A stretch of DNA of 64,000 bases. It comes from SIAF01 sp046152955. GTDB lineage: Bacteria > Planctomycetota > Planctomycetia > Planctomycetales > Planctomycetaceae. The stretch is taken from NCBI GenBank assembly GCA_046152955.1, contig JBJXGA010000535.1:12326-76325 (forward strand). Reading direction: 5' to 3'. Position numbers and translations under genes: made by a program. Positions 1-7,851 of the stretch are shown in pieces. Position 1 is the first letter of the stretch, and every line of letters starts with the position of its first letter. The notes beneath the pieces are model-generated. The model ran no database searches. It was not told the DNA's origin and was given only the letters and a program-made list of their open reading frames with translations.

Positions 1-2278
1 CCATCAGCTTGAAGCCCCCGGCATTGCCCAGACCGTCGACCGCTGGGGCACCGAACACGGCCACCTGCGCCTCAACGATCTCCGTGTAGAATTGACGTTG
101 CAGTTTTCGGGCGATTTGTTCACCGTACAGTTCCGGATCGTGCCGATGCTCAAATTCATCAAGGATCAGGAACAGCGACCCCAGGTTCGAGCCAATGGCG
201 TTGAGCACGAACGAGTTGCCTGGAATTCCGATGGTGTGGCTGACTCCCTTGGTCTGCAGGGCGATTTGCTCGATCCTGGCAACGGCAGCCACGGTCCTTT
301 CAAGAGAGGCGGAATCGGGCAACTGCACGTCTACGACCAGGTAACCCTTATCCTGCGCGGGAATAAACCCGGTGGGAATGCGCGTGAAGCCCAGGTAGGT
401 GAGTCCAATCAGACCACCATAAATCAGCAACACGATGGCCGACATGCGGAGCAATCCCCCGACGCCCCGCCCGTAGAATCTTGTCACCCAGTCGAAGCCC
501 CGGTTGAACCACTGGAAAAAACGCGACAGGATGCGATTTGCAGCACGAGAGATCCACCAACCCAGGGCCATGCCGGGCAGCCACAAACCGCCCCAAGCCA
601 GCCAGCGGATCCAAGGTGCATCTCCATCCTGAGCTCCACCCACCAGGTCGGGAAACGCGAACCGCTGCAGCAGTGTCGCCCCCAGCCAACCTGCCAATAG
701 CGCATAGCCCCACCAGGGAAGCGCCTCGCGGTGGTGTCCCTGCCCCTCACCCCCGTGCTGGTAATTGCGAAAGATCATCACAGCGCGGGAGGGGGTCATG
801 GTCATGGCATTGACGGCCGAAATGATCATTGAGGCGGCGATCGTCAGTGCAAATTGCCGATAAAACTGCCCGCTGATCCCTCCCAACAGGGCGGTGGGCA
901 GGAACACGGAGCACAAGACCAGCGTGATAGCGATGATCGCACCGGTGATCTCACCCATGGCCCGGATCGTCGCCGTGCGGGCATCCAGTCCCTCGGCCAG
1001 CTTCTGCTCCACGGCTTCCAGCACCACGATGGCGTCATCCACTACAATTCCGATTGCCAGCACCAGACCGAACAACGTCAGGTTGTTCAGCGTGAATCCC
1101 ATCAGGTACATCACAGCGAAGGTGCCGATCAACGACACGGGGACGTCGATCATCGGGAGAATCATGGCCCGCCAGTCCTGCAGGAACAGCAGGACAACGA
1201 TCGCCACCAGGATCACTGCGTCGCGGAGAGTGTGGAACACTTCCGCGACCGATTCTTTAATGAAGGGGGTGGTGTCATAGACGATGTCATAGCGGACCCC
1301 TTCAGGGAACGTGCGGGAAAGTTCCCGCATCCGCTTTCGGATGCGGTCGGCGGTCTCCAGGGCGTTAGAGCCGGGGAGTTGAAAGAGCGATAAACCGACC
1401 GACGGACTGCCGTCAAGAGTGCATCGCGTGTCCTGGTTCTTGGCCCCCAGTTCTGTGGAAGACAAGTCGCGGAGTCGGACCAATTCTCCCGATTCACCAG
1501 TCTTGACGATGATCTGCTCGAACTGTTCGGGTTCGGTGAGCCGCCCGAGAGTACTCAGGGTGTACTGGAAGTCCTGTCCTTCGGGGACCGGCTGCTGGCC
1601 GATCTGGCCGGCAGCAACCTGAACGTTCTGCTCCTGAAGCGCCTGAACCACGTCGCCAGCGGTCAGTCCATGGGAGGCGAGCCGGTCTGGATTCAGCCAG
1701 ACGCGCATACTGTAGTCCTGCTGCCCCAGGAAGCCGACGTCCCCCACTCCTGTGAGGCGCGCCAATTCGTCCTTGACCTGAATCGTTGCGAAGTTGCTGA
1801 GGTACAATTGGTCGTACCTGGGCTGGCTGGTCGCAGGATCGACTTCGGACGTGAAATTGACCACCAGCAGGATGCTGGGTGATTTCTTCTTAGTCGAGAC
1901 TCCGATCGCCTTGACCGCGTCGGGGAGTGACGGAAGCGCCAGGTTCACGCGATTCTGGACAAGCACCTGGGCCATATCGAGGTTGGTGCCCAATTCGAAC
2001 GTGACGGTCAGCACATAACCACCGTCGTTCGTGGACTGCGACGACATGTAGAGCATCCGTTCGACGCCGTTGACTTGCTGCTCGATCGGAGCTGCGACCG
2101 TATCACGAACTACGATTGCGCTGGCGCCGGGATAATTGCAGGAGACTTGAACCGTCGGCGGGGTGATCTCGGGATATTGGGCAACAGGCAATACGCCCAA
2201 CGCTGCCAATCCCGCCAACATGATCACCACGGAGATGACGACCCCCAAGACAGGGCGATCGATGAAGAACCGAGCCAT
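1..2278 (-). CDS. RND (HAE1/AcrB-type) efflux permease, C-terminus beyond window edge
   Basis: This is a proton-driven inner-membrane pump subunit for export of drugs or other amphiphiles, working with the adaptor encoded just upstream. The start is the ATG at 2278, giving MARFFIDRPVLG, typical of HAE1 permeases. The frame stays open to the window edge, about 759 codons of an expected 1,040 or more. A first hydrophobic segment lies near residues 9-28. The TM4 proton-relay motif is visible as GIVVDDAIVVLE, with the paired aspartates. After the first half, near residues 500-600, the protein carries about 75 residues more than AcrB would have. That stretch contains two extra hydrophobic segments (ALPWWGYALLAGWLG and WLAWGGLWLPGMALGWW) before the conserved amphipathic FFQWFNRGFD segment. 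The gene follows the adaptor gene after 17 bp, so the two are probably one operon. An outer-membrane TolC-like gene would be expected beyond the edge but is not visible. The substrate cannot be read from the sequence. Confidence 0.93.
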   Translation of the reverse strand, partial: MARFFIDRPVLGVVISVVIMLAGLAALGVLPVAQYPEITPPTVQVSCNYPGASAIVVRDTVAAPIEQQVNGVERMLYMSSQSTNDGGYVLTVTFELGTNLDMAQVLVQNRVNLALPSLPDAVKAIGVSTKKKSPSILLVVNFTSEVDPATSQPRYDQLYLSNFATIQVKDELARLTGVGDVGFLGQQDYSMRVWLNPDRLASHGLTAGDVVQALQEQNVQVAAGQIGQQPVPEGQDFQYTLSTLGRLTEPEQFEQIIVKTGESGELVRLRDLSSTELGAKNQDTRCTLDGSPSVGLSLFQLPGSNALETADRIRKRMRELSRTFPEGVRYDIVYDTTPFIKESVAEVFHTLRDAVILVAIVVLLFLQDWRAMILPMIDVPVSLIGTFAVMYLMGFTLNNLTLFGLVLAIGIVVDDAIVVLEAVEQKLAEGLDARTATIRAMGEITGAIIAITLVLCSVFLPTALLGGISGQFYRQFALTIAASMIISAVNAMTMTPSRAVMIFRNYQHGGEGQGHHREALPWWGYALLAGWLGATLLQRFAFPDLVGGAQDGDAPWIRWLAWGGLWLPGMALGWWISRAANRILSRFFQWFNRGFDWVTRFYGRGVGGLLRMSAIVLLIYGGLIGLTYLGFTRIPTGFIPAQDKGYLVVDVQLPDSASLERTVAAVARIEQIALQTKGVSHTIGIPGNSFVLNAIGSNLGSLFLILDEFEHRHDPELYGEQIARKLQRQFYTEIVEAQVAVFGAPAVDGLGNAGGFKLM

Positions 2279-2295
2279 GAATTCGCTTTCCGGGG

Positions 2296-3522
2296 CTAGG
2301 GTGCGTCTGCAGTGGCGGAGTCGTCCGGTGCCGGAATCTCAGGGGAAGCCTCTCCTCCAGGACGGCTTCGCATGTCTCCCGGCTTGGCCTCAACCACAAC
2401 ACCGGGACGAACCCGCTGCAGGCCGTCGATGATCACCAGATCCCTGGTTGTCAGGCCCGAAGTCACGACCCTCAGGCCGTCGTGAAGCTTTCCGATCTGG
2501 ATCGGCCGCCGCGAGACTTCCTTCTGCTCATCGACCACATAGACAAACTTCTGACCCTGGTCCGTACCTATGGCACGAGGGCTGATCAGCAACGACTCCC
2601 GTGGGCGGCCGATCGGTACCCGCACCTGTGCAAACAAACCCACATCCAGCACGCGCTCCCCTCTTTCTGGTAGAGGATTATCGAATTTTCCGCGCACTCG
2701 GATCGTCCCGGTTCGAGGATCAACTCGGTTCTCAATGAAGTCAATCATTCCGACGTGAGGATAGTCGTTGTCGATGGTCAGGCCCATCTCCACGGGAATC
2801 CCGCCATTTCGCTTGCTCTCGAGTTGCCCATCGCGCACTTGCCGTCGCAGCGACAGAAGCGTCGGTTCATCGACGTTGAAATACACATACATCGGATCGA
2901 CGCTGACGATGGTCGTGAGGAGGGTCAGGTTGGCTTTGATCAGATTTCCCTGCGTGATTTCAGAACGACTGATTTTTCCCGCGATCGGCGCGGCAATCCG
3001 CGAGAAATCGACGTCCAATTGGGATCGTTCTTGTTTCGATTCGGCGGATTGAACGGCGGCGTCGGCCTCCTTCTTTGCAGCGTCCGCCCGGTCGTATTCC
3101 TCGGCGCTCACCGCCCCTTTTTGCTTCAGCGATTCGACCCGGCTAAAATCTGTATTGGCCTTCGCCTGGTGCGCTACCGCGCTGGCCACTTCAGCCCGCG
3201 CCGAATCGAGTGCGGCCTGGTATTCCCGATCATCGATCGCGTAAAGCGGCGTTCCCTGTTCCACCTCGGCGCCGTCCACGAACAGAACTTTGTTCAGAAA
3301 CCCAGTGACTCGGGCTCGAATCTCAACCGATTCCGCCGCGTCGGTGCGGCCCGTGTATTCGACATAATCTACCACTTCCTGCGTCACCGGCCGACTGACG
3401 ATTACAATGGCCCGCGGGAGTTGCTGCGGTTCAAACGCCCCTTGTGAATGGCTGCAACCTGCCAAAAGTCCGGAGAGGCACAGGGCCAAGAGAAAGAATG
3501 GGTGGAGTTTAGCAACATGCAT
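2296..3522 (-). CDS. RND efflux periplasmic adaptor (membrane fusion) lipoprotein
   Basis: This is the HlyD/AcrA-type adaptor that links the downstream RND permease to an outer-membrane channel. The frame is open further upstream to 3708. The ATG at 3522 is preferred because it gives an ideal lipoprotein signal, MHVAKLHPFFLLALCLSGLL then AGC, with the lipidated cysteine at residue 23 and a product of 408 residues. Following the signal come a biotinyl-lipoyl-like half (VEIRARVTGFL, FVDGAEVEQGTPLYAID), an alpha-helical hairpin rich in Ala/Glu/Lys (SARAEVASAVAHQAKAN to QERSQLDVDFS), the second lipoyl half (RIAAPIAGKISRSEI), a beta-barrel domain and a membrane-proximal domain ending in an acidic, Pro-rich tail. 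It lies 17 bp upstream of the permease start, which fits a two-gene operon. No regulator gene is adjacent. The family is clear; the transported substrate is unknown. Confidence 0.93.
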   Translation of the reverse strand: MHVAKLHPFFLLALCLSGLLAGCSHSQGAFEPQQLPRAIVIVSRPVTQEVVDYVEYTGRTDAAESVEIRARVTGFLNKVLFVDGAEVEQGTPLYAIDDREYQAALDSARAEVASAVAHQAKANTDFSRVESLKQKGAVSAEEYDRADAAKKEADAAVQSAESKQERSQLDVDFSRIAAPIAGKISRSEITQGNLIKANLTLLTTIVSVDPMYVYFNVDEPTLLSLRRQVRDGQLESKRNGGIPVEMGLTIDNDYPHVGMIDFIENRVDPRTGTIRVRGKFDNPLPERGERVLDVGLFAQVRVPIGRPRESLLISPRAIGTDQGQKFVYVVDEQKEVSRRPIQIGKLHDGLRVVTSGLTTRDLVIIDGLQRVRPGVVVEAKPGDMRSRPGGEASPEIPAPDDSATADAP

Positions 3523-4069
3523 GGCGGACTCGCTCGATTGTCTCGCAAATAACTCGGAGTTCATGGTGTTTGAAAACAGATCGAAACCGCAGATTCGCCC
3601 CTCACCCCACACTCTGGCAACGGTCAACTTGCCAAGTCTCTGGTCAGTGTGTGCCAGTTCCGCCCGGAATTGAAATGTGACCTCGCAATGCTCGGAATGA
3701 ATTACCAAAACTCCACTCGCGATGCGGGGCTGCCAGCGATCTTAACAATGGCAGGCACACTCCGCAAAGCGATTGCAGGAATCCGTGAATTCGGTCCCGT
3801 CACTCCTAAAATTGTCCGACTTGATGCAATCAGAATCCCGGGATCTTTTTGAGAGACGCTGAACGCCGGAGCAATGCGCCTTTGTATCAGGTCGAATCCG
3901 GCCACCTCCAGAAATCCGTTCACCCGGACGAGGCGGTGGTTCAATAGTGGCATTGGGGGGGCGGATCATGGGCAAGTCCCCCGTCTTTCAGGATCAACAC
4001 CTTCGCCACGTCGGGATTCAGTTTCCTGGTTGTCGAGCGCGACTGCCGCCGCGCAGGCCAAGGGCGCCT
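3523..4069. other. Intergenic region upstream of the RND operon
   Basis: About 550 bases lie between the adaptor start and the nuoD stop. I found no credible gene here. The open frames on both strands have no recognisable domain, and those near 3950-4070 continue as antisense readings of nuoD. The region should hold the promoter of the efflux operon, but no convincing -35/-10 pair or operator was seen. Confidence 0.5.
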
Positions 4070-5308
4070 TTAGCGGTCGATCTCTCCCATCACCACGTCG
4101 AGCGAACCGACGATCGACGGGATGTCGGCGATCAGACATCCCGCGCACAATTTGGCGGTGACCGACAAGTTGCAAAACGACGAACTCTTGGCCCGGGCTC
4201 GGAGCGGGTTGCTGCTGTCGTTTCCGACGATGTAAAAGCCCATCTGCCCCTTGGGGCATTCGGTCTCCAGGTAGGCCTCCGCGCGGGGGAGCTTGGTGGC
4301 CATCTTGAACGGGACGCGGTACGTTCCCGCCGCCTGGTCGTAGCGCTCCATGGCTTGCCGCACCAGACCGATGGACTGCACCACCTCGCGCATCCGGACA
4401 AAAAACCGGCACCAGTTGTCTCCCAGGACCGCTTCGGGAGGGGCCACGTCGAAGGGGGCGACCGGAATCTCAAAGCGGTAACCGTCGTACATTCGGGTGT
4501 AAATCGGCTCGCCGTCCCGGCGCAGGTCATGGTCCACGCCGCTGCCGCGCAGCACCGGCCCCGAGCAGCCGTGATCGATCGCCATCTCGCGCGTCAACAC
4601 CCCCAGGCCGGCGGTCCGTTTGACGAAGATCTGGTTCGTCGTCAAAAGCGTGTGGTATTCCGGAATCCGCTTTTCGAGCCAGTCGAGGAACGCCTTGCAG
4701 GCCTCCATCCACGACATCGTCTGGGTCATGGGCCGCCCGGTGAGCGACGCCAACCCCGGCGGGATCGTGATCTGCGTCGGCAGATCATGCGTCGCCCCGC
4801 CGATCGTGATGTAGCTGTACGTGAGCCGCGCGCCGCACACTTCTTCGAACAGATCGAGGATGATCTCCCGCTCGCGAAAGGCGTACAGAAACGGGCTGAA
4901 GGTTCCCAGATCGAGGCCATACGCCCCCATTCCGACCAGGTGGCTGGCGATCCGCCCCAACTCAGCGATCATCACCCGCAGCACCATTGCCTTTTCGGGA
5001 ACTTCCATCCCGATCAGCTTCTCGACCGCCAGCGCCCAGCCGAGGTTCATGTTCATCCCGGCCAGATAGTCCATCCGGTCGGTGTACGGAATCCATTGCT
5101 GCGGTGCCAGATTCTCGCCGATCTTTTCGGCGCAGCGATGGAGGTAGCCGATGTGCGGCGTGACTTCGTGGATCACTTCGCCGTCGGTCCGGAGCAATAG
5201 CCGCAGCACGCCATGCGTGCTGGGGTGTTGCGGCCCCATGTTGACCAGCATTTCGTCGGTGCGCACGTCGAACTCGACGACGCGCGGATCTTCCAGGGTG
5301 ATGCTCAT
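4070..5308 (-). CDS. nuoD: NADH-quinone oxidoreductase subunit D (complex I 49 kDa)
   Basis: NuoD is a peripheral-arm subunit of respiratory complex I that helps form the quinone-binding site next to cluster N2. The product is 412 residues, normal for a stand-alone NuoD rather than a NuoCD fusion. Signature sequences are present in order: MGPQHPSTHGVLRLLLRTDG near residue 24, HIGYLHRCAEKI, YTDRMDYLAGMNMNLGWALA, RVMIAELGRIASHL, and at the C-terminus the family-typical ADIPSIVGSLDVVMGEIDR. The conserved His pair of the HPSTHG motif, part of the quinone site, is intact. The gene begins 12 bp after nuoC ends and is the last gene of the local nuo transcription unit. No nuoB, nuoE, nuoF or nuoG follows; the next genes on this strand are the efflux genes. 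Assignment is secure. Confidence 0.97.
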   Translation of the reverse strand: MSITLEDPRVVEFDVRTDEMLVNMGPQHPSTHGVLRLLLRTDGEVIHEVTPHIGYLHRCAEKIGENLAPQQWIPYTDRMDYLAGMNMNLGWALAVEKLIGMEVPEKAMVLRVMIAELGRIASHLVGMGAYGLDLGTFSPFLYAFREREIILDLFEEVCGARLTYSYITIGGATHDLPTQITIPPGLASLTGRPMTQTMSWMEACKAFLDWLEKRIPEYHTLLTTNQIFVKRTAGLGVLTREMAIDHGCSGPVLRGSGVDHDLRRDGEPIYTRMYDGYRFEIPVAPFDVAPPEAVLGDNWCRFFVRMREVVQSIGLVRQAMERYDQAAGTYRVPFKMATKLPRAEAYLETECPKGQMGFYIVGNDSSNPLRARAKSSSFCNLSVTAKLCAGCLIADIPSIVGSLDVVMGEIDR

Positions 5309-5320
5309 GGCGAATTCAAC

Positions 5321-5851
5321 TCACTTCCCGCGAATGCCGTGGTATTCCAGCGGAAACTCGTAATCTTTGCGGAGCGGGTGCCCCTCCCAGTCCTCCGCGC
5401 ACAGGATGCGCCGCTGGTCGGGATGCCCCAGAAAATTGATCCCCACCAAATCGAACGCTTCCCGCTCATGCCAGTCGGCAATGGCCCAGACTTCCGAGAC
5501 GGTAGGAAGTTCGGGCAACACTCCCGCAACACCCCCCTTCCAGCGCGGCAGCTTGACCTTCACCACCAGCTTGTGCTTGTGGGCGAAACTGTACAGGTGA
5601 TAAACCACTTCCAGATGCGGTTCGTGGCCATACTTGGCCACTTTTTTGGGATCGGGCTCGCAATAGTCGACCCCGGTCAGATTGGTCAACAGATCGAAGG
5701 CGAGCTGCGGATCGTGCTTCAAATGGCTGGCCACGTCGGCGATGGCGGCCGGTGCGACTTCGATCCAGGGATCCAGCACATCGAAGTTGCTGCCGGTGAT
5801 CTGGTCGCCAAACCGGGCGACAAGCTGAGCGTGAATCTCTTGGGGAGTCAT
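5321..5851 (-). CDS. nuoC: NADH-quinone oxidoreductase subunit C (complex I 30 kDa)
   Basis: NuoC is a peripheral-arm subunit of complex I that packs against NuoD. The ATG at 5851 (MTPQEIHAQLVARFG) gives 176 residues. An in-frame upstream start at 5881 would add ten Pro-rich residues and is less likely. Family hallmarks include LTNLTGVDYCE, VVYHLYSFAHKHKLVVKV, the WAIADWHEREAFDLVGINF motif, and the C-terminal GHPDQRRILCAEDWEGHPLRKDYEFP. The gene starts about 39 bp after nuoA stops and ends 12 bp before nuoD. Because nuoB normally sits between nuoA and nuoC in bacteria, its absence here is notable. I looked at the A-C junction and there is no room for it. Confidence 0.96.
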   Translation of the reverse strand: MTPQEIHAQLVARFGDQITGSNFDVLDPWIEVAPAAIADVASHLKHDPQLAFDLLTNLTGVDYCEPDPKKVAKYGHEPHLEVVYHLYSFAHKHKLVVKVKLPRWKGGVAGVLPELPTVSEVWAIADWHEREAFDLVGINFLGHPDQRRILCAEDWEGHPLRKDYEFPLEYHGIRGK

Positions 5852-5890
5852 ACGAAACAGAGATGGGCAAGGAGGTGGCAAATCCGAGAA

Positions 5891-6448
5891 TCAGGCGACC
5901 GTTTCCAGGGGGCGGTCGGCAGTGGACGCCGGGCGGGCGACCTGACGCTGCTTGCTCGAAGTGGTCATGGCCCGAACCCAATCCAGATCCCCCCGCTTCC
6001 AGACGTAGGCGAAGGCCACGAGCAGCACACCAAAGAAGAACAGGATGTCTACCAGTCCGGTGAGGGCCAGGCTATGGGCCGTTGCGACCTCGATCCCTTT
6101 CGAGAGCGATCCTGGAGTCTGATTGAGCAAGCGTTCGCTGAGCTGCAGGCGGGCGGGATCGGTCAGCCGGGAATCGAGCAGTTGCGTGCTGCCGCCAAAC
6201 ACGGCCGCCCAGGGGAAAAAGAAGGCCACTTCGACGTCGAAAATGATGAACAGCAGCGCCACCACGTAAAACCGGAGGTCAAACTGCACGTAGCTCGAAC
6301 CGATCGTCGGTTCGCCGCACTCGTAAGCCGCCAGCTTTTGCTGCGTGGGGGCGGTGGGACGGACAAACAGCCCCGCCACCAGCGGGAGGAGCAGGAACAC
6401 CACTCCCAGAACTACGAACAGTTGCAGATGCCCCACCAGATCAATCAT
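5891..6448 (-). CDS. nuoA: NADH-quinone oxidoreductase subunit A, extended form
   Basis: NuoA is a small three-helix membrane subunit of complex I close to the quinone site. The product is 185 residues, against about 120-150 in most bacteria. TM1 is at residues 9-29 (LFVVLGVVFLLLPLVAGLF). The conserved loop YECGEPTIGSSYVQFDLRFY follows, and TM2 is VVALLFIIFDVEVAFFFPWA, including the family FDVEV motif. TM3 is near residues 135-155 (VDILFFFGVLLVAFAYVWKRG). The additional length lies in an approximately 45-residue insertion between TM2 and TM3 (starting GGSTQLLDSRLTDPARL) and in a polar C-terminal tail. The gene lies 85 bp downstream of the DUF2203 gene and upstream of nuoC. The assignment is firm; what the insertion does is unknown. 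Confidence 0.95.
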   Translation of the reverse strand: MIDLVGHLQLFVVLGVVFLLLPLVAGLFVRPTAPTQQKLAAYECGEPTIGSSYVQFDLRFYVVALLFIIFDVEVAFFFPWAAVFGGSTQLLDSRLTDPARLQLSERLLNQTPGSLSKGIEVATAHSLALTGLVDILFFFGVLLVAFAYVWKRGDLDWVRAMTTSSKQRQVARPASTADRPLETVA

Positions 6449-6533
6449 CGTGTGCCTCTTGTCGCTGGCGCCTGGCGCCGTATGCCGTCAACTCATGCTG
6501 GCCCCAATCGGGCTCCGCTTCACCCAGTCCGGA

Positions 6534-7010
6534 TCAATCGTGTCCTGCCCCCAGCGCGTCGTCGGAGCCACCGGCCGGCAAATCGGCCAGCAGCGACTGG
6601 CGACCGGAAAATCCGGCGTCCAGTTCGTGCCAGTGCGCTACGTCCGCCTCCCCAAGCTGCCAGCAGAGGTACACTTCGCGGCCATCCATCAATGAGCGAA
6701 AGTCAACCAGTCCACGACTGAAGTCCTTGACCTCGACCCCCAGCCGATCGAGCTCGTCCACATAGCCCTGCAGAGTCTCGATGTCTTTTTCCAAGTCCTG
6801 CTCGACTTGCGCCAACTCTTCTCCGTAGACGTCGCGGGCCTGGCGGCCGCGCTTACCGCGCGATCGCTGTACCTGGTCCAGACGTTCCTTCCGTTCGCTG
6901 ATGTCGCGATACTGGCGGACGATGTCCGAGGCGATCGCCCGCACCAGCGGGAGGGCGTGGTTCGCTTCGTCGATCGTGTAGTATTTTTTCTTTGGACTGG
7001 ATGAACTCAT
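6534..7010 (-). CDS. DUF2203 family protein inside the nuo cluster
   Basis: This is a 158-residue soluble protein of the DUF2203 family, whose function is not established. The hallmark C-terminal block is present: GLVDFRSLMDGREVYLCWQL followed by GEADVAHWHELDAGFSGRQ. The N-terminal part (KYYTIDEANHALPLVRAIA) is the usual opening of the family. Between them lies a long charged helix (YRDISERKERLDQVQRSRG to EQDLEKDIETLQGYVDEL) likely to form a coiled coil. There is no signal peptide. It sits 32 bp after nuoI and 85 bp before nuoA on the same strand, so it is probably co-transcribed with complex I genes. Whether it has any role in respiration is inference from position only. Confidence 0.88.
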   Translation of the reverse strand: MSSSSPKKKYYTIDEANHALPLVRAIASDIVRQYRDISERKERLDQVQRSRGKRGRQARDVYGEELAQVEQDLEKDIETLQGYVDELDRLGVEVKDFSRGLVDFRSLMDGREVYLCWQLGEADVAHWHELDAGFSGRQSLLADLPAGGSDDALGAGHD

Positions 7011-7041
7011 GGCGATGCCACCTTGTTCCCTGGCGGTTGAA

Positions 7042-7593
7042 TCAGGAGGATGGAGGCGAATGCTCGAACGGACTCGGTTCTCCCTTGATCCAGACCGGTT
7101 CGTACAGCACCTTGGATTGGGAAACCGCCGTGGGATTTAGCGTCGTCTGTCCCCAGGCCATTTCCAGAGGCAACTTGGCGTAGTCAACGATGCAGCCATC
7201 GCGACTGTAGCAGCTCAGGTCGAAATTGGACCCCATGAAGATGCAGTCCACGGGGCAGGGCTCAACGCACAGCGCGCAAAACATGCACTTGGTGTAGTCG
7301 ATCGTGAACCCATTGATCCGAAAGCCCTTCCCGACGGTTGCCTTTTCCTTGTCGATGTAGATGCAATCGACCGGGCAGGCTGCAGCGCACTTGTCGCACC
7401 CGATGCAGGTCGTCAAGTCGTACCGGTGAAACCCGCGGTAGCGCGCCTTGACAGGCACCGGAACCTCGGGATACTCATAGATCTGGGTGAACGCTTTGCG
7501 TTGATAGGTCTTGCCGGCGGTGATCATCGTCACCCACAGCCCCTCGAGGACGGTTTTCACCGCCACGAATACGTTTCGGAACCACTCGCGCAT
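7042..7593 (-). CDS. nuoI: NADH-quinone oxidoreductase subunit I (2x[4Fe-4S])
   Basis: NuoI is a ferredoxin-like subunit of complex I carrying clusters N6a and N6b on the electron path to N2. The product has 183 residues and starts at the ATG at 7593. Two complete cluster-binding motifs are visible: CIGCDKCAAACPVDCI and CMFCALCVEPCPVDCI, with the normal spacing between them. The N-terminus has an amphipathic or weakly hydrophobic segment (VKTVLEGLWVTMITAGKTY) as in other NuoI proteins. The C-terminal 60 residues continue past the second motif, including the family-typical DLSCYSRDGCIVDYAKL, and end in a Pro/Ser tail. It is the first gene of the minus-strand nuo unit and has a promoter candidate directly upstream at 7640-7667. 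Confidence 0.96.
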   Translation of the reverse strand: MREWFRNVFVAVKTVLEGLWVTMITAGKTYQRKAFTQIYEYPEVPVPVKARYRGFHRYDLTTCIGCDKCAAACPVDCIYIDKEKATVGKGFRINGFTIDYTKCMFCALCVEPCPVDCIFMGSNFDLSCYSRDGCIVDYAKLPLEMAWGQTTLNPTAVSQSKVLYEPVWIKGEPSPFEHSPPSS

Positions 7594-7617
7594 GGCACTC
7601 TCGCCCTATCGGCTGAA

Positions 7618-7667
7618 TCAGAATGGAATTCTGATCCGAATTATAGGGAACTGGGGACGTGTCGCAA
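7618..7667 (-). promoter_or_regulatory. Promoter candidate for nuoI, overlapping an inverted repeat
   Basis: On the minus strand a perfect TATAAT (7640-7645) is preceded after 16 bp by TTGCGA (7662-7667), which fits a sigma70-type promoter about 45 bases upstream of the nuoI start. Immediately downstream, around the predicted transcription start, lies a perfect 7-bp inverted repeat, TCAGAAT-GGA-ATTCTGA (7618-7634). It could be an operator or the 5' hairpin of the transcript. This was read by eye; no start site has been measured. Confidence 0.5.
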
Positions 7668-7851
7668 GGGAACGCGCGACTCGCCCCCCGTCGATTTCCC
7701 GGAGATGGGAAACTGCGAGATTGTCTGGGGTTTTACCGCGGAAAATGCCCTTCGAACTTCGCCGCCGAATCCCCGCCACTGGGAATCCGCCGTCCCCGTT
7801 CGCTCCCTAACCCGTTCCAACTCCCTTCCACGTCACCATCCCGCAGCCTCA

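Noticed and set aside
3947..5200. Plus-strand frame of 417 codons
   Set aside because: Antisense reading of nuoD.
5213..6721. About 500-codon plus-strand frame across nuoC, nuoA and the DUF2203 gene
   Set aside because: It covers confirmed complex I genes in antisense, is rich in His/Arg/Gly/Pro, and shows no family.
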